A DNA stretch of 58,941 nucleotides from Bacillus sp. 165 (GTDB lineage Bacteria > Bacillota > Bacilli > Bacillales > Bacillaceae_G), in assembly GCF_017742235.1 (NCBI RefSeq), contig NZ_JAGHKQ010000015.1, positions 1 through 58,941 on the forward strand. Reading direction: 5' to 3'. The notes below the pieces were generated by a model. It made no database searches, had not been told where the DNA came from, and worked only from the letters and a program-made list of their open reading frames with translations. The translations under genes were made by a program, and so were the position numbers. Shown here in pieces: positions 20,910-33,585 of the stretch (positions are counted from its first letter, which is position 1; each line of letters starts with the position of its first letter).

Positions 20910-21202
20910 TATAAAATGCCAATGTGCGATTTTCTATAGTTAGTATATAATGTATAATTTTGTCTAACTTAGGAAAAGATAGTAAAATCAGTAGAGCGTT
21001 AAACAGAATGATGGTTTTCTTATAGAAGCCATTTTTCTTTTTTGCGTAAAAAGCAGGAAATACTTTCAAATTACTTATAAGGACAATTTGGTGGATGTTT
21101 ATAATTTTTAAAATTATGTATGCACCGGGTTTTCTTTATCTCATGACTCCACACTAGCTTTCTGGTGTGATTATAAAACTCTTGATTTGAGGGGTGAAGC
21201 AG
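20910..21202 (+). other. rpoB leader region
   Basis: This stretch of about 290 bp carries no gene. It holds two extra TATAAT boxes (20946-20958), a terminator-like hairpin (21011-21039) and AT-rich sequence up to the ribosome binding site AGGGGTG (21190-21196). A transcript from 20881-20909 would have an unusually long 5' UTR, which suggests attenuation control of RNA polymerase synthesis. Confidence 0.5.
21011..21039 (+). terminator. Terminator-like hairpin in the rpoB leader
   Basis: ATGGTTTTCT pairs imperfectly with AGAAGCCAT, followed by TTTTCTTTTTT. It sits about 165 bp before rpoB, where it could act as an attenuator. Confidence 0.5.
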
Positions 21203-24200
21203 TTGACAGGTCAACTAGTTCAGTATGGACGACACCGCCAACGAAGAAGTTACGCGCGTATCAATGAAGTGTTAGAATTACCAAATCTCATCGAAATTCA
21301 AACCTCTTCATATCAATGGTTTCTTGATGAGGGCTTGCGAGAAATGTTCCAAGATATTTCTCCAATCGAAGACTTTACAGGAAATCTTTCTCTTGAGTTC
21401 ATCGATTACAGCTTAGGTGAGCCTAAGTATCCAGTAGAGGAATCGAAGGAACGTGATGTTACGTACGCAGCACCATTGCGTGTAAAAGTACGTCTCATTA
21501 ATAAGGAAACAGGTGAAGTGAAGGAACAAGACGTTTTCATGGGTGATTTCCCTCTGATGACAGAAACGGGAACCTTCGTGATTAATGGCGCAGAGCGCGT
21601 AATTGTTTCTCAGCTAGTACGTTCACCTAGCGTTTACTATAGTGGTAAAATTGATAAAAATGGTAAACGAGGATTTACTGCCACAGTAATTCCAAACCGA
21701 GGTGCTTGGTTGGAGTATGAAACAGATGCTAAGGATGTAGTATATGTACGTATTGACCGTACAAGAAAACTTCCAGTAACTGTTTTATTACGTTCACTAG
21801 GGTTTGGTTCTGATCAAGAAATCATCGAACTGTTAGGCGAGAATGAATACTTACGTAATACTTTAGAAAAAGACAACACAGATAGTACTGAGAAAGCATT
21901 GTTAGAAATCTATGAGCGTCTTCGTCCGGGCGAACCGCCTACAGTAGAGAATGCGAAGAGCCTTTTGGTTTCTCGTTTCTTTGATCCGAAGCGCTATGAT
22001 TTGGCGAATGTTGGACGTTACAAAATTAATAAGAAGTTACACATTAAAAACAGACTATTTAACCAACGTTTAGCAGAAACATTGGTAGATCCAGAAACGG
22101 GAGAGATCTTAGCTGCGGAAGGTACAATTTTAGATCGCCGCACACTTGACCGCATTCTTCCATACTTAGAAAATAACATTGGGTTTAAATCAGCGAGACC
22201 TATGGGTGGAGTTGTAGAAGGTAATGTTACTTTACAGTCTATTAAGATTTACACACCTGATGGAGATGGTGAGCAAGTCATCAATGTAATTGGTAATGCA
22301 AATGTTGAGCATGGAGTGAAACATATTACTCCGGCAGATATTATAGCTTCCATCAGTTACTTCTTTAACCTACTTTACAAAGTAGGAGATACAGATGATA
22401 TTGACCATTTAGGTAACCGCCGTCTGCGTTCCGTAGGTGAGTTGTTGCAAAATCAATTCCGAATTGGCCTTTCCCGTATGGAGCGTGTCGTTCGTGAGAG
22501 AATGTCTATTCAGGACACAAATGCAATTACGCCTCAAGCGCTAATTAATATTCGTCCTGTTATAGCTTCTATTAAAGAGTTTTTTGGAAGTTCGCAGCTT
22601 TCACAGTTTATGGACCAAACTAACCCGCTAGCGGAATTGACTCACAAACGAAGATTATCCGCATTGGGACCAGGTGGTTTGACACGTGAGCGTGCAGGCT
22701 TTGAAGTGCGTGATGTTCACTATTCTCACTATGGCCGTATGTGTCCAATTGAGACGCCTGAGGGTCCGAACATCGGGCTTATTAACTCTTTATCTTCTTT
22801 CGCTAAAGTAAATCAATTTGGTTTTATTGAAACACCATATCGTCGCGTAGATCCAGAAACTGGACGCGTAACGAACCGAGTAGATTATTTGACTGCGGAT
22901 GAAGAAGATAATTATGTAGTAGCCCAAGCGAACGCAAGATTAACGGAAGAAGGCGATTTTATCGATGAAGATATCGTTGCTCGTTTCCGTGGTGAGAACA
23001 CAGTTGTAAAACGTGATCGACTCGATTATATGGATGTATCACCAAAACAGGTTGTATCTGCTGCTACAGCATGTATTCCGTTCTTAGAAAATGACGACTC
23101 TAACCGTGCATTAATGGGAGCGAACATGCAACGTCAAGCAGTTCCATTATTAAATCCAGAGTCGCCAATTGTTGGTACAGGTATGGAATATGTATCTGCA
23201 AAAGACTCCGGAGCGGCTGTTATTTGTAAATATCCTGGCGTGGTAGAACGTGTAGAAGCCAAAGAAGTCTGGGTTCGTCGATATGTAGAAATCGATGGGC
23301 AAAAGGTTAAAGGCGATTTAGATAAGTACAGAATGTTAAAATTTGTTCGTTCTAACCAAGGGACTTGTTATAACCAACGTCCGATTGTAAGTGTTGGAGA
23401 TGAAGTAGTAAAAGGAGAAATCCTTGCTGATGGACCTTCCATGGAAAAGGGTGAACTTGCACTTGGACGTAATGTGCTTGTCGGCTTCATGACATGGGAT
23501 GGGTATAACTACGAGGATGCTATCATTATGAGTGAGCGCCTTGTAAAAGATGATGTATATACTTCTGTTCATATTGAAGAATATGAATCGGAAGCTCGGG
23601 ATACAAAGCTTGGTCCAGAAGAAATTACTCGTGATATTCCAAATGTGGGCGAAGAAGCATTACGTAACCTTGATGAGCGTGGAATTGTGCGAATCGGTGC
23701 GGAAGTAAAAGACGGAGATCTTCTTGTTGGTAAAGTTACACCAAAAGGAGTAACAGAATTAACAGCAGAAGAACGTTTATTACATGCAATCTTTGGAGAA
23801 AAAGCTCGTGAGGTTCGTGATACTTCCTTACGTGTACCACACGGCGGAGGCGGAATCATTCTGGATGTAAAAGTATTCAACCGTGAAGATGGGGATGAAC
23901 TTCCACCGGGCGTTAACCAGTTGGTTCGTGTATATATCGTACAAAAACGTAAAATCTCTGAAGGAGATAAAATGGCGGGACGACATGGTAACAAGGGTGT
24001 TATCTCTCGCATTTTACCAGAAGAGGATATGCCATATCTTCCTGATGGAACACCTATTGATATCATGTTAAACCCTCTAGGTGTACCTTCACGTATGAAC
24101 ATCGGTCAGGTATTAGAGCTTCATTTAGGTATGGCAGCTCGTTATCTTGGCATTCATGTTGCAACTTCCGTATTTGATGGTGCTCGTGAGGAAGATGTAT

Positions 24201-24736
24201 GGGGAACAATTCAGGAAGCAGGAATGGCTAATGATGCCAAAACTGTTCTTTATGATGGCCGCACAGGTGAACCGTTTGATAATCGTGTATCTGTCGGTGT
24301 AATGTATATGATTAAATTGGCCCACATGGTCGATGACAAGTTGCATGCTCGTTCAACTGGACCATACTCTCTAGTAACGCAACAGCCTCTGGGCGGTAAA
24401 GCTCAATTTGGCGGACAGCGTTTTGGTGAGATGGAGGTTTGGGCACTTGAGGCGTATGGCGCTGCTTATACATTACAAGAGATTTTAACGGTTAAATCAG
24501 ATGACGTTGTAGGTCGTGTGAAGACATATGAAGCTATTGTTAAAGGTGAAAATGTACCAGAGCCAGGTGTTCCTGAATCATTCAAGGTATTGATTAAGGA
24601 ATTACAAAGCTTGGGTATGGATGTTAAAATGTTAACTAGCGATGAACAAGAAATTGAAATGCGCGATACAGATGATGACGATGATCACCAGTCTGCGGAC
24701 AAGTTGAATATCGAAGTTGAGACAACTAAGGAATAA
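21203..24736 (+). CDS. rpoB: RNA polymerase beta subunit
   Basis: 1177 residues from the chosen start, the standard Bacillus length. It forms half of the polymerase active cleft. The rifampicin pocket [30 protein letters not shown] is wild type, so no resistance change is seen. [13 protein letters not shown] and the C-terminal [15 protein letters not shown] are intact. The tail is acidic (DTDDDDDHQ). The start is TTG at 21203, 6 nt after AGGGGTG; the in-frame GTG at 21194 lies within that site. Confidence 0.96.
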   Translation: MTGQLVQYGRHRQRRSYARINEVLELPNLIEIQTSSYQWFLDEGLREMFQDISPIEDFTGNLSLEFIDYSLGEPKYPVEESKERDVTYAAPLRVKVRLINKETGEVKEQDVFMGDFPLMTETGTFVINGAERVIVSQLVRSPSVYYSGKIDKNGKRGFTATVIPNRGAWLEYETDAKDVVYVRIDRTRKLPVTVLLRSLGFGSDQEIIELLGENEYLRNTLEKDNTDSTEKALLEIYERLRPGEPPTVENAKSLLVSRFFDPKRYDLANVGRYKINKKLHIKNRLFNQRLAETLVDPETGEILAAEGTILDRRTLDRILPYLENNIGFKSARPMGGVVEGNVTLQSIKIYTPDGDGEQVINVIGNANVEHGVKHITPADIIASISYFFNLLYKVGDTDDIDHLGNRRLRSVGELLQNQFRIGLSRMERVVRERMSIQDTNAITPQALINIRPVIASIKEFFGSSQLSQFMDQTNPLAELTHKRRLSALGPGGLTRERAGFEVRDVHYSHYGRMCPIETPEGPNIGLINSLSSFAKVNQFGFIETPYRRVDPETGRVTNRVDYLTADEEDNYVVAQANARLTEEGDFIDEDIVARFRGENTVVKRDRLDYMDVSPKQVVSAATACIPFLENDDSNRALMGANMQRQAVPLLNPESPIVGTGMEYVSAKDSGAAVICKYPGVVERVEAKEVWVRRYVEIDGQKVKGDLDKYRMLKFVRSNQGTCYNQRPIVSVGDEVVKGEILADGPSMEKGELALGRNVLVGFMTWDGYNYEDAIIMSERLVKDDVYTSVHIEEYESEARDTKLGPEEITRDIPNVGEEALRNLDERGIVRIGAEVKDGDLLVGKVTPKGVTELTAEERLLHAIFGEKAREVRDTSLRVPHGGGGIILDVKVFNREDGDELPPGVNQLVRVYIVQKRKISEGDKMAGRHGNKGVISRILPEEDMPYLPDGTPIDIMLNPLGVPSRMNIGQVLELHLGMAARYLGIHVATSVFDGAREEDVWGTIQEAGMANDAKTVLYDGRTGEPFDNRVSVGVMYMIKLAHMVDDKLHARSTGPYSLVTQQPLGGKAQFGGQRFGEMEVWALEAYGAAYTLQEILTVKSDDVVGRVKTYEAIVKGENVPEPGVPESFKVLIKELQSLGMDVKMLTSDEQEIEMRDTDDDDDHQSADKLNIEVETTKE

Positions 24737-24775
24737 AACGGGTAAAACCTGAAGGTTGAAAGGGAGGTAGGCCCC

Positions 24776-27700
24776 TTGATAGATGTAAACAACTTTGAAT
24801 ATATGAAGATTGGACTTGCTTCACCAGATAAGATTCGTTCTTGGTCATATGGTGAAGTGAAAAAACCAGAAACAATTAACTATCGTACGTTAAAGCCAGA
24901 AAAAGACGGTTTATTCTGCGAACGCATTTTCGGTCCTACAAAGGACTGGGAATGTCATTGCGGAAAATATAAGCGTGTTCGTTACAAGGGTGTAGTTTGT
25001 GACCGATGCGGTGTAGAAGTTACACGTGCAAAAGTACGTCGTGAGCGTATGGGTCATATTGAATTAGCTGCGCCTGTATCTCATATTTGGTATTTTAAAG
25101 GAATCCCGAGTCGGATGGGGCTTGTTTTAGACATGTCCCCTCGGGCTCTTGAAGAAATCATCTATTTTGCTTCGTATGTTGTAACAGAAAATGGAGATAC
25201 GCCGCTTGAGAAGAAACAGCTTCTTTCCGAGAAGGAGTATCGTGCATACCGTGAAAGATATGGAAGTACATTCCAAGCTTCTATGGGTGCAGAAGCCATT
25301 AAAAAGCTTTTACAAGATATCGACTTAGATAAAGAAGTAGATTTCCTGAAGGAAGAGTTAAAAACGGCACAAGGACAACGTCGTACACGTGCCATTAAAC
25401 GTCTAGAAGTGTTAGAAGCATTTCGTAATTCTGGAAACAATCCAGACTGGATGATACTAGATGTATTACCAGTTATTCCACCGGAACTTCGTCCGATGGT
25501 ACAGTTAGATGGTGGACGTTTCGCTACTTCGGATTTAAATGATTTGTACCGTCGTGTTATTAATCGGAACAATCGTTTGAAACGTTTGTTAGATTTGGGT
25601 GCACCTAGCATTATCGTTCAAAATGAAAAACGTATGCTGCAAGAAGCAGTTGATGCATTGATTGATAATGGTCGTCGTGGCCGTCCTGTTACTGGACCAG
25701 GAAACCGTCCATTAAAATCTCTTTCTCATATGCTAAAAGGTAAGCAAGGACGTTTCCGTCAAAACTTACTAGGAAAACGTGTTGATTACTCTGGTCGTTC
25801 TGTTATCGTTGTAGGACCGAACTTAAAGATGTATCAGTGTGGTTTACCGAAAGAGATGGCATTAGAGTTATTCAAGCCATTCGTAATGAAAGAGCTAGTA
25901 GAAAAAGGATTAGCTCATAATATTAAGAGTGCGAAAAGAAAGATTGAGCGCGTACAACCAGAAGTATGGGATGTATTGGAATCTGTCATTAAAGAACATC
26001 CTGTTCTACTTAACCGTGCTCCAACGCTTCACCGTCTTGGTATCCAAGCGTTTGAGCCTACGTTAGTAGAAGGACGTGCTATTCGTCTACACCCGCTTGT
26101 ATGTACTGCATATAACGCAGACTTTGACGGAGACCAGATGGCTGTTCACGTTCCATTATCTTCAGAAGCACAAGCAGAAGCGCGTCTTCTTATGCTTGCA
26201 GCACAGAATATCTTAAATCCGAAAGATGGAAAACCTGTAGTAACACCGTCTCAGGATATGGTTTTAGGAAACTATTACTTAACGATGGAGCGAGCAGGTG
26301 CAGTTGGTGAAGGTATGGTTTTCAAAGATACAAATGAAGCATTGATTGCGTACCAAAATGGATATGTACACTTGCATACTCGTGTCGCTGTAGCGGCAGG
26401 CTCTTTAAATAATGAAACATTTACCGAAGAGCAAAAAGGAAAGTTGTTATTGACTACTGTTGGTAAGATGATCTTCAATGAAATTTTACCTACATCTTTC
26501 CCTTACATTAATGAACCGACACAAACGAACTTAGAAAAAGAAACACCTGAGCAGTACTTTGTTCCAAAAGGTGCAGATGTAAAGCAAATTCTTGCAGAAC
26601 GCGATGAAATTGCACCATTCAAAAAGAAAATCCTTGGTAACATCATCGCAGAAGTATTCAAACGCTTTAAAATCACCGAAACTTCTCGCATGCTGGATCG
26701 CATGAAAAACTTAGGGTTCAGACATTCTACAAAAGCTGGTATTACAGTTGGGGTAGCTGATATCATCGTTTTAGCTGAGAAAGAGGAGCTTTTAAAAGAA
26801 GCGCAAACAAAAGTTGATACAGTAATGAAACAATTCCGTCGTGGTTTAATTACGGAAGAAGAGCGTTACGATCGAGTTATTTCTATATGGAGTAATGCTA
26901 AGGATGTAATTCAAGGCAAGCTAATGAAAACATTAGATAAGCGCAATCCAATCTTCATGATGAGTGATTCTGGTGCGCGTGGTAACGCGTCGAACTTTAC
27001 ACAGCTTGCGGGTATGCGTGGTTTGATGGCAAACCCATCCGGTCGTATTATCGAACTTCCGATTAAATCAAGTTTCCGTGAAGGTTTAACAGTATTAGAA
27101 TACTTCATTTCTACACACGGTGCTCGTAAAGGTCTTGCTGATACAGCACTTAAAACTGCCGATTCTGGTTACTTAACAAGACGTCTTGTAGACGTAGCTC
27201 AGGATGTTATCGTTCGTGAAGATGATTGCGGTACAGACAGAGGCTTATTAATAGCAGCTATTAAAGAAGGAAATGAAGTTATTGAACCGCTATACGATCG
27301 CTTAGTAGGTCGTTTCATAAGAAAAACTGTGAGACATCCGGAAACGGGAGAAGTAATTATAAGTGAAAATGAATTAATTTCAGAAGACATCGCTCGTATA
27401 ATCGAAGATAGCGGCATTCAATCGGTAACGATTCGTTCTGCCTTCACATGTAATACACGTCACGGTGTATGTAAGAAGTGTTACGGACGTAACTTAGCTA
27501 CCGGTTCTGACGTAGAAGTTGGAGAGGCTGTGGGTATTATTGCGGCACAATCTATTGGAGAACCAGGTACACAGTTGACGATGCGTACATTCCATACAGG
27601 TGGTGTAGCGGGAGACGATATTACTCAAGGTTTACCGCGTGTTCAAGAGTTGTTTGAAGCACGTAACCCTAAAGGTCAAGCTGTTATTACGGAGATTGAC

Positions 27701-28387
27701 GGTGTTATTGCTGCAATTAATGATGTGAAAGAACGTCAAGAGATAGTAGTTCAAGGTGATGTAGAAGCCCGTTCATATGCAATTCCATATGGTGCTCGCG
27801 TAAAAGTTGCCGAAGGTCAGAAGGTAGGACGCGGCCAAGAGTTAACGGAAGGTTCTATCGATCCGAAAGAGCTTTTAAAAGTAAAAGATATTACAGCAGT
27901 ACAGGAGTACTTGCTTCGTGAAGTACAGAAAGTATACCGCATGCAAGGGGTAGAAATCGGCGATAAGCATATTGAAGTAATGGTTCGTCAAATGCTGAGC
28001 AAGGTACGTGTAATGGATGCGGGTGAAACTGATGTACTACCTGGTACTTTACTTGATATTCATCAGTTTACAGATGCTAACAAAAAAGTATTACTTGAAG
28101 GAAAACAAGCGGCTACAGCTCGTCCAGTCCTTCTTGGTATTACAAAAGCTTCACTTGAAACAGATTCATTCTTGTCTGCTGCATCATTCCAGGAAACGAC
28201 TCGTGTCTTAACGGATGCTGCAATTAAAGGTAAGCGTGATGAACTTCTTGGTTTGAAGGAGAACGTAATTATCGGTAAGTTGGTTCCTGCTGGTACAGGA
28301 ATGAACCGTTATCGTCGAGTGGATCTTGTGAAAAAATCTCCTGAAGACCTAAACAGTGAGGTAAAAGAGGTTTATGTGGAAAGTTAA
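24776..28387 (+). CDS. rpoC: RNA polymerase beta' subunit
   Basis: 1203 residues. Zinc ligands C60, C62, C75, C78 lie near the N-terminus, the catalytic magnesium loop NADFDGD is near residue 450, and a second cysteine cluster is around [13 protein letters not shown]. The trigger loop region ([20 protein letters not shown]) is intact. It starts with TTG after a strong GGGAGGT, 39 nt downstream of rpoB; both large subunits therefore use TTG starts. Confidence 0.97.
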   Translation: MIDVNNFEYMKIGLASPDKIRSWSYGEVKKPETINYRTLKPEKDGLFCERIFGPTKDWECHCGKYKRVRYKGVVCDRCGVEVTRAKVRRERMGHIELAAPVSHIWYFKGIPSRMGLVLDMSPRALEEIIYFASYVVTENGDTPLEKKQLLSEKEYRAYRERYGSTFQASMGAEAIKKLLQDIDLDKEVDFLKEELKTAQGQRRTRAIKRLEVLEAFRNSGNNPDWMILDVLPVIPPELRPMVQLDGGRFATSDLNDLYRRVINRNNRLKRLLDLGAPSIIVQNEKRMLQEAVDALIDNGRRGRPVTGPGNRPLKSLSHMLKGKQGRFRQNLLGKRVDYSGRSVIVVGPNLKMYQCGLPKEMALELFKPFVMKELVEKGLAHNIKSAKRKIERVQPEVWDVLESVIKEHPVLLNRAPTLHRLGIQAFEPTLVEGRAIRLHPLVCTAYNADFDGDQMAVHVPLSSEAQAEARLLMLAAQNILNPKDGKPVVTPSQDMVLGNYYLTMERAGAVGEGMVFKDTNEALIAYQNGYVHLHTRVAVAAGSLNNETFTEEQKGKLLLTTVGKMIFNEILPTSFPYINEPTQTNLEKETPEQYFVPKGADVKQILAERDEIAPFKKKILGNIIAEVFKRFKITETSRMLDRMKNLGFRHSTKAGITVGVADIIVLAEKEELLKEAQTKVDTVMKQFRRGLITEEERYDRVISIWSNAKDVIQGKLMKTLDKRNPIFMMSDSGARGNASNFTQLAGMRGLMANPSGRIIELPIKSSFREGLTVLEYFISTHGARKGLADTALKTADSGYLTRRLVDVAQDVIVREDDCGTDRGLLIAAIKEGNEVIEPLYDRLVGRFIRKTVRHPETGEVIISENELISEDIARIIEDSGIQSVTIRSAFTCNTRHGVCKKCYGRNLATGSDVEVGEAVGIIAAQSIGEPGTQLTMRTFHTGGVAGDDITQGLPRVQELFEARNPKGQAVITEIDGVIAAINDVKERQEIVVQGDVEARSYAIPYGARVKVAEGQKVGRGQELTEGSIDPKELLKVKDITAVQEYLLREVQKVYRMQGVEIGDKHIEVMVRQMLSKVRVMDAGETDVLPGTLLDIHQFTDANKKVLLEGKQAATARPVLLGITKASLETDSFLSAASFQETTRVLTDAAIKGKRDELLGLKENVIIGKLVPAGTGMNRYRRVDLVKKSPEDLNSEVKEVYVES

Positions 28388-28428
28388 AAACTTCCAGTAT
28401 AATTTTTTTCGAAATATCACTTCGATAG

Positions 28429-28458
28429 TTGACAGTATATAAAACAAAATGTTAATAT
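28429..28458 (+). promoter_or_regulatory. Promoter of the str operon
   Basis: Consensus TTGACA (28429-28434), 18 bp spacer, and the extended -10 TGTTAATAT ending at 28458. It lies between rpoC and the L7Ae-like gene. Confidence 0.75.
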
Positions 28459-28501
28459 AAGCAAGGTTGCTCCTAAAGAGTGATGCTTTGGAGGATGTAA
28501 C

Positions 28502-28750
28502 GTGTCTTATGAAAAAGTATCAAATGCCAAAAATGTAGTTGTCGGTAAAAAACAAACATTACAGGCGTTAAAAAAAGGTATAATTAATGAGGTGGTCGTT
28601 GCAGAAGATGCTGATTATCACTTAGTGCATAATGTGGCGGAATTTGCAAGCCAGTTAAATATACCTGTTTCAAAAGTGGACTCCATGAAGCAGCTTGGAA
28701 AAGCATGTGGAATTCAAGTAGGAGCTTCTGCAGTAGGAATAGTCAGTTAA
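28502..28750 (+). CDS. L7Ae-family kink-turn RNA-binding protein (YbxF)
   Basis: 82-residue member of the L7Ae/L30e family that binds kink-turn RNA; B. subtilis YbxF associates with ribosomes. The stretch GKKQTLQALKKGIINEVVVAEDAD contains the family RNA-binding helix. It starts with GTG after GGAGG and opens the str operon ahead of rpsL. Confidence 0.9.
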   Translation: MSYEKVSNAKNVVVGKKQTLQALKKGIINEVVVAEDADYHLVHNVAEFASQLNIPVSKVDSMKQLGKACGIQVGASAVGIVS

Positions 28751-28754
28751 AACT

Positions 28755-28793
28755 GTTTTTGTGAGGCGGGGATTACCCCCTCCTTGCAAAAAC
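28755..28793 (+). promoter_or_regulatory. Long hairpin between the L7Ae-like gene and rpsL
   Basis: GTTTTTG (28755-28761) pairs with CAAAAAC (28787-28793), enclosing a G-rich to C-rich inner stem with an ATTA loop. A T-containing tail (CTTTGTTTTC) follows. It may be a partial terminator setting the ratio of YbxF to S12. A second hairpin, ACCAC/GTGGT, lies at 28815-28832. Confidence 0.5.
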
Positions 28794-28862
28794 TTTGTTT
28801 TCAACTAATAATGAACCACCTGGATGTGTGGTCTTATAAAGATGTGAAGGGAGGATAAATTG

Positions 28863-29285
28863 ATGCCTACTATTAACCAATTAGTAAGAAAAGGTCGTAC
28901 TGATAAAGTATGGAAATCTAAATCACCTGCGTTAAATAAAGGTTTCAACTCATTAAAGAAAAAATCAACTGATTTGTCTGCTCCACAAAAACGTGGTGTA
29001 TGTACTCGTGTTGGTACAATGACTCCAAAGAAACCGAACTCAGCATTACGTAAATATGCTCGTGTACGTTTAACAAATGGTATTGAGGTAACTGCTTATA
29101 TTCCTGGTATTGGACATAACCTACAAGAGCACAGCGTAGTATTAATTCGCGGCGGCCGTGTAAAAGACTTACCAGGGGTACGTTACCACATCGTTCGTGG
29201 TGCGCTTGATACAGCTGGTGTTAACAACCGTATGCAAGGTCGTTCTAAATACGGTACTAAGAGACCAAAAGCTCCTAAGAAATAA
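28863..29285 (+). CDS. rpsL: 30S ribosomal protein S12
   Basis: 140 residues. Decoding-centre protein; streptomycin-resistance changes map to the [10 protein letters not shown] loop, which is wild type here (Lys56). [11 protein letters not shown] and the basic C-terminus are intact. ATG at 28863 is preferred over the TTG one codon earlier. Good GGGAGG ribosome binding site. Confidence 0.97.
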   Translation: MPTINQLVRKGRTDKVWKSKSPALNKGFNSLKKKSTDLSAPQKRGVCTRVGTMTPKKPNSALRKYARVRLTNGIEVTAYIPGIGHNLQEHSVVLIRGGRVKDLPGVRYHIVRGALDTAGVNNRMQGRSKYGTKRPKAPKK

Positions 29286-29302
29286 TAAAAATATTGTGCT
29301 GA

Positions 29303-29788
<486 letters not shown>

Positions 29789-29847
29789 GATTGAAATTAA
29801 TTTTGTTGCTTGTATAAAACTGCCTTATTTATCGTTCGTGAAAGTGT

Positions 29848-29870
29848 GGAGAGGACCGAAAGTTCTCTCC
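29848..29870 (+). promoter_or_regulatory. Hairpin in the rpsG-fusA gap
   Basis: GGAGAGGAC (29848-29856) pairs with GTTCTCTCC (29862-29870) around CGAAA. The stem is strong but the tail CTTTAA is a poor U-tract, so partial termination or RNA processing is more likely than full termination. The rest of the 212-bp gap shows no clear promoter. Confidence 0.5.
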
Positions 29871-30000
29871 CTTTAATGAACGTCCATTTACATAATACGG
29901 ATGTTTAATAGTTATACTTATCATGTATGGTGAATGAAGCGGTATTTATGCTGTGACAATTTAAAATAAACTCCAAAAAAGGAAGGAGTAAGAATACCGT

Positions 30001-32079
30001 ATGACAAGAGAGTTCTCCTTAGACATGACTCGTAATATTGGTATCATGGCTCACATCGATGCTGGTAAAACGACTACTACTGAACGTATTTTGTTCTACA
30101 CAGGTCGTGTACACAAAATCGGTGAAGTTCACGAAGGCGCTGCTACAATGGACTGGATGGAGCAAGAGCAAGAACGTGGTATTACAATCACTTCTGCTGC
30201 AACAACGGCTCAATGGAAAGGTCATCGTGTAAACATTATCGATACACCAGGACACGTAGACTTTACTGTAGAAGTAGAACGTTCTTTACGTGTACTTGAT
30301 GGTGCTGTAGCAGTTCTTGACGCTCAATCAGGCGTAGAACCGCAAACAGAAACAGTTTGGCGACAAGCAACTACTTATGGGGTTCCACGTGTTGTGTTCG
30401 TTAACAAAATGGACAAAATTGGTGCGGACTTCTTATACTCTGTAAAAACATTGCATGATCGTTTACAAGCAAACGCTCATCCAATTCAATTACCAATTGG
30501 TGCTGAAAATGAGTTTTCTGCTATTATCGACCTTGTTGAAATGAAAGCGCATTTCTATTCAAATGACTTAGGTACTGATATTCAAGTAGGAGAAATCCCT
30601 GCTGAATACCAAGATAAAGCAGAAGAACTTCGTGGTTCTTTAATTGAAGCGTTAGCTGATTATGATGAAGAACTAATGATGAAGTATCTTGAAGGTGAAG
30701 AAGTTACGGTAGAAGAATTAAAAGCTGCTATCCGTAAAGCTACACTAAGCGTAGAATTCTACCCAGTAGTGTGTGGTTCTGCCTTCAAAAACAAAGGTGT
30801 TCAATTAATGTTGGATGCAGTAATTGATTACCTTCCATCTCCGGTTGATGTTCCTGCTATCACAGGTATCGTTCCTGATACTGACGAAGAAGTGACTCGT
30901 CCAGCTGATGATGAAGGTCCATTCTCTGCATTAGCATTCAAAATCATGACTGACCCTTATGTAGGTAAGTTAACATTCTTCCGCGTTTACTCTGGTAAAG
31001 CTGAAGCTGGTTCTTATGTAATTAACTCTACAAAAGGTAAGCGTGAGCGTTTAGGCCGTATCCTACAGATGCATGCAAACTCTCGTCAAGAGATTTCTGT
31101 ATGTTACTCTGGTGATATTGCGGCAGCTGTAGGTTTAAAAGATACTACAACTGGTGACACTCTATGTGATGAAAAGAATCGAGTAATTCTTGAGTCTATG
31201 ACATTCCCAGAGCCTGTTATCTCTGTAGCTATCGAACCTAAATCTAAAGCTGACCAAGATAAAATGGGTACAGCATTAGTTAAGCTTTCTGAAGAAGATC
31301 CAACATTCCGTGCTCATACTGACCAAGAGACTGGTCAAACGATCATCTCCGGTATGGGTGAGCTTCACCTTGACATCATCGTTGACCGTATGCGTCGCGA
31401 GTTCAAAGTAGAAGCTAACGTTGGTGCTCCGCAAGTAGCTTACCGTGAAACATTCCGTGCAGCAGCACGTGTTGAAGGTAAGTTTGCGCGTCAATCTGGT
31501 GGTCGTGGTCAATTCGGTCACGTTTGGATTGAGTTCGAGCCAAATGAAGAAGGTAAAGGTTTTGAATTTGCAAACAAAATCGTGGGTGGGGTAGTTCCTC
31601 GTGAATACATCCCAGCTGTACAAGCAGGTCTTGAAGATGCAATGAAAAACGGTGTAGTTGCTGGCTATCCGCTAGTAGACGTAAAAGCTGCATTAGTTGA
31701 TGGATCTTACCATGATGTTGACTCTTCTGAAATGGCATTTAAAATCGCTGCATCTATGGCATTAAAAGCAGCGGCTTCTAAATGTAACCCAGCTCTTCTT
31801 GAGCCGATGATGAAGGTAGAAGTTGTAATCCCTGATGAGTATCTTGGAGATATCATGGGCGACATCACTTCTCGTCGTGGTCGTGTAGAAGGTATGGAAG
31901 CTCGCGGAAATGCACAAGTAGTTCGTGCGATGGTTCCACTTTCTGAAATGTTTGGATATGCAACATCCTTACGTTCTAACACGCAAGGTCGCGGAACATT
32001 CTCAATGGTATTCGATCATTATGAAGAGGTTCCACGTTCTATTTCTGAAGAAATTATCAAAAAAAATAAAGGTCAATAA
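30001..32079 (+). CDS. fusA: Elongation factor G
   Basis: 692-residue translocase GTPase. G motifs are [20 protein letters not shown] and NKMD near the N-terminus; domains II to V follow, with domain IV bearing GGRGQFGHV. No fusidic-acid resistance change can be called by eye. Start ATG after AAGGAAGGAG. Confidence 0.98.
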   Translation: MTREFSLDMTRNIGIMAHIDAGKTTTTERILFYTGRVHKIGEVHEGAATMDWMEQEQERGITITSAATTAQWKGHRVNIIDTPGHVDFTVEVERSLRVLDGAVAVLDAQSGVEPQTETVWRQATTYGVPRVVFVNKMDKIGADFLYSVKTLHDRLQANAHPIQLPIGAENEFSAIIDLVEMKAHFYSNDLGTDIQVGEIPAEYQDKAEELRGSLIEALADYDEELMMKYLEGEEVTVEELKAAIRKATLSVEFYPVVCGSAFKNKGVQLMLDAVIDYLPSPVDVPAITGIVPDTDEEVTRPADDEGPFSALAFKIMTDPYVGKLTFFRVYSGKAEAGSYVINSTKGKRERLGRILQMHANSRQEISVCYSGDIAAAVGLKDTTTGDTLCDEKNRVILESMTFPEPVISVAIEPKSKADQDKMGTALVKLSEEDPTFRAHTDQETGQTIISGMGELHLDIIVDRMRREFKVEANVGAPQVAYRETFRAAARVEGKFARQSGGRGQFGHVWIEFEPNEEGKGFEFANKIVGGVVPREYIPAVQAGLEDAMKNGVVAGYPLVDVKAALVDGSYHDVDSSEMAFKIAASMALKAAASKCNPALLEPMMKVEVVIPDEYLGDIMGDITSRRGRVEGMEARGNAQVVRAMVPLSEMFGYATSLRSNTQGRGTFSMVFDHYEEVPRSISEEIIKKNKGQ

Positions 32080-32119
32080 TTGATTTTTATCAATTGTTCC
32101 ATTATAACTACTTATGTAG

Positions 32120-32149
32120 GCTATGAAAGAGAAGCTTCTCTTTCATAGC
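32120..32149 (+). promoter_or_regulatory. Perfect 30-bp palindrome between fusA and tuf
   Basis: Two 15-base arms (32120-32134 and 32135-32149) are exact complements with an AGCT centre. No U-tract follows. As RNA it forms a long hairpin in the 121-nt spacer, probably protecting or separating the very abundant tuf message. Confidence 0.7.
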
Positions 32150-32200
32150 ATCATATAAAGAAACTCTACTATTTATTTAAATTCTAAGGAGGATTTTCCA

Positions 32201-33388
32201 ATGGGTAAAGCTAAATTCGAACGCTCTAAACCACACGTTAACATTGGTACAATCGGACACGTTGACCATGGTAAAACTACTTTAACTGCTGCTATCACTA
32301 CAGTTCTTGCAAAAGCTGGTGGTGCTGAAGCACGTGGATACGATCAAATCGACGCTGCTCCAGAAGAAAGAGAGCGCGGTATCACAATCTCTACTGCACA
32401 CGTAGAGTACGAAACTGAAACTCGTCACTATGCACACGTTGACTGCCCAGGCCATGCTGACTATGTTAAAAACATGATCACTGGTGCTGCTCAAATGGAC
32501 GGCGCGATCTTAGTAGTATCTGCTGCTGACGGTCCAATGCCTCAAACTCGTGAGCACATTCTTCTTTCTCGTCAAGTAGGTGTACCATACCTTGTAGTAT
32601 TCTTAAACAAATGTGACATGGTAGACGACGAAGAATTATTAGAATTAGTTGAAATGGAAGTTCGTGACCTATTATCTGAATATGACTTCCCTGGCGACGA
32701 TATTCCAGTAGTAAAAGGTTCTGCTCTTAAAGCTCTTGAAGGAGATGCAGAGTGGGAAGGTAAAATTCATGAATTAATGGCTGAAGTTGATGCTTACATC
32801 CCAACTCCAGAGCGCGACACTGACAAACCATTCTTAATGCCAGTTGAGGACGTATTCTCTATCACTGGTCGTGGTACAGTTGCTACTGGCCGTGTAGACC
32901 GTGGAATCGTTAAAGTTGGTGACGTAGTAGAAATCGTTGGTCTTATGGAAGAAACTAAAAACACAACTGTAACAGGTGTGGAAATGTTCCGTAAGCTTCT
33001 TGATCAAGCACAAGCTGGAGACAACATCGGTGCTCTTCTTCGTGGAGTAGCTCGTGACGATATCCAACGTGGACAAGTTCTTGCAAAACCAGGTTCTGTT
33101 AAACAACACACTAAGTTCAAAGCAGAAGTTTACGTTCTATCTAAAGAAGAAGGTGGACGTCACACTCCATTCTTCACTAACTACCGTCCGCAATTCTATT
33201 TCCGTACAACTGACGTAACTGGTATCATCCAATTACCAGAAGGTACTGAAATGGTTATGCCTGGCGACAACATCGAAATGGTAGTAGAACTTATCGCTCC
33301 AATCGCGGTTGAAGAAGGAACTAAATTCTCAATCCGTGAAGGCGGCCGTACAGTAGGCGCTGGCGTAGTTGCTACAATCACTGAGTAA
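32201..33388 (+). CDS. tuf: Elongation factor Tu
   Basis: 395-residue GTPase that brings aminoacyl-tRNA to the ribosome. G motifs [18 protein letters not shown] and NKCD are intact; domains 2 and 3 follow. Codon use is strongly biased, as expected for the most abundant protein. Single tuf copy in this window; AAGGAGG ribosome binding site; terminator downstream. Confidence 0.98.
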   Translation: MGKAKFERSKPHVNIGTIGHVDHGKTTLTAAITTVLAKAGGAEARGYDQIDAAPEERERGITISTAHVEYETETRHYAHVDCPGHADYVKNMITGAAQMDGAILVVSAADGPMPQTREHILLSRQVGVPYLVVFLNKCDMVDDEELLELVEMEVRDLLSEYDFPGDDIPVVKGSALKALEGDAEWEGKIHELMAEVDAYIPTPERDTDKPFLMPVEDVFSITGRGTVATGRVDRGIVKVGDVVEIVGLMEETKNTTVTGVEMFRKLLDQAQAGDNIGALLRGVARDDIQRGQVLAKPGSVKQHTKFKAEVYVLSKEEGGRHTPFFTNYRPQFYFRTTDVTGIIQLPEGTEMVMPGDNIEMVVELIAPIAVEEGTKFSIREGGRTVGAGVVATITE

Positions 33389-33395
33389 TTCCTTT

Positions 33396-33429
33396 AAAAA
33401 GAACCTAGTTGTTACTGGGTTCTTTTTTT
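33396..33429 (+). terminator. Intrinsic terminator after tuf
   Basis: AAGAACCTAGT pairs with ACTGGGTTCTT (one G-U) around TGTT, followed by seven T. Ends the str operon. Confidence 0.9.
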
Positions 33430-33444
33430 ATTAGGGAAATCATT

Positions 33445-33564
33445 ATGAAATATATGAAAGCTAGCAGTGAAAAAGTAATTCCAAAAACTGCATGTGAAAT
33501 CAAAACAGAAGATAACTTGCAAAGCTATTTGAGACCATGTATAATACAAAAAGTACGGCAATGA
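33445..33564 (+). CDS. Doubtful 39-codon reading frame between tuf and rpsJ
   Basis: Starts MKYMKASSEKVIP and ends KVRQ, with a weak AGGGA upstream. It resembles nothing I know. The first S10-operon promoter (33517-33545) lies inside it, which makes a coding role unlikely. Confidence 0.12.
   Translation: MKYMKASSEKVIPKTACEIKTEDNLQSYLRPCIIQKVRQ
33517..33545 (+). promoter_or_regulatory. Upstream promoter of the S10 operon (P1)
   Basis: TTGCAA (33517-33522) and TATAAT (33540-33545) with exactly 17 bp. The same design is repeated 69 bp downstream. Confidence 0.65.
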
Positions 33565-33585
33565 AGGAAAACACCTAATTTGCTG

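Noticed and set aside
23569..24102. 177-codon - strand frame inside rpoB
   Set aside because: Shadow of rpoB; serine- and arginine-rich composition typical of an antisense frame.
29880..29930. Promoter for fusA from TTTACA and TATACT boxes
   Set aside because: Spacing of 20 bp is outside the useful range.
33445..33564. 39-codon frame between tuf and rpsJ as a real gene
   Set aside because: It contains a good promoter, has a weak ribosome binding site and resembles no known protein; kept only at low confidence.
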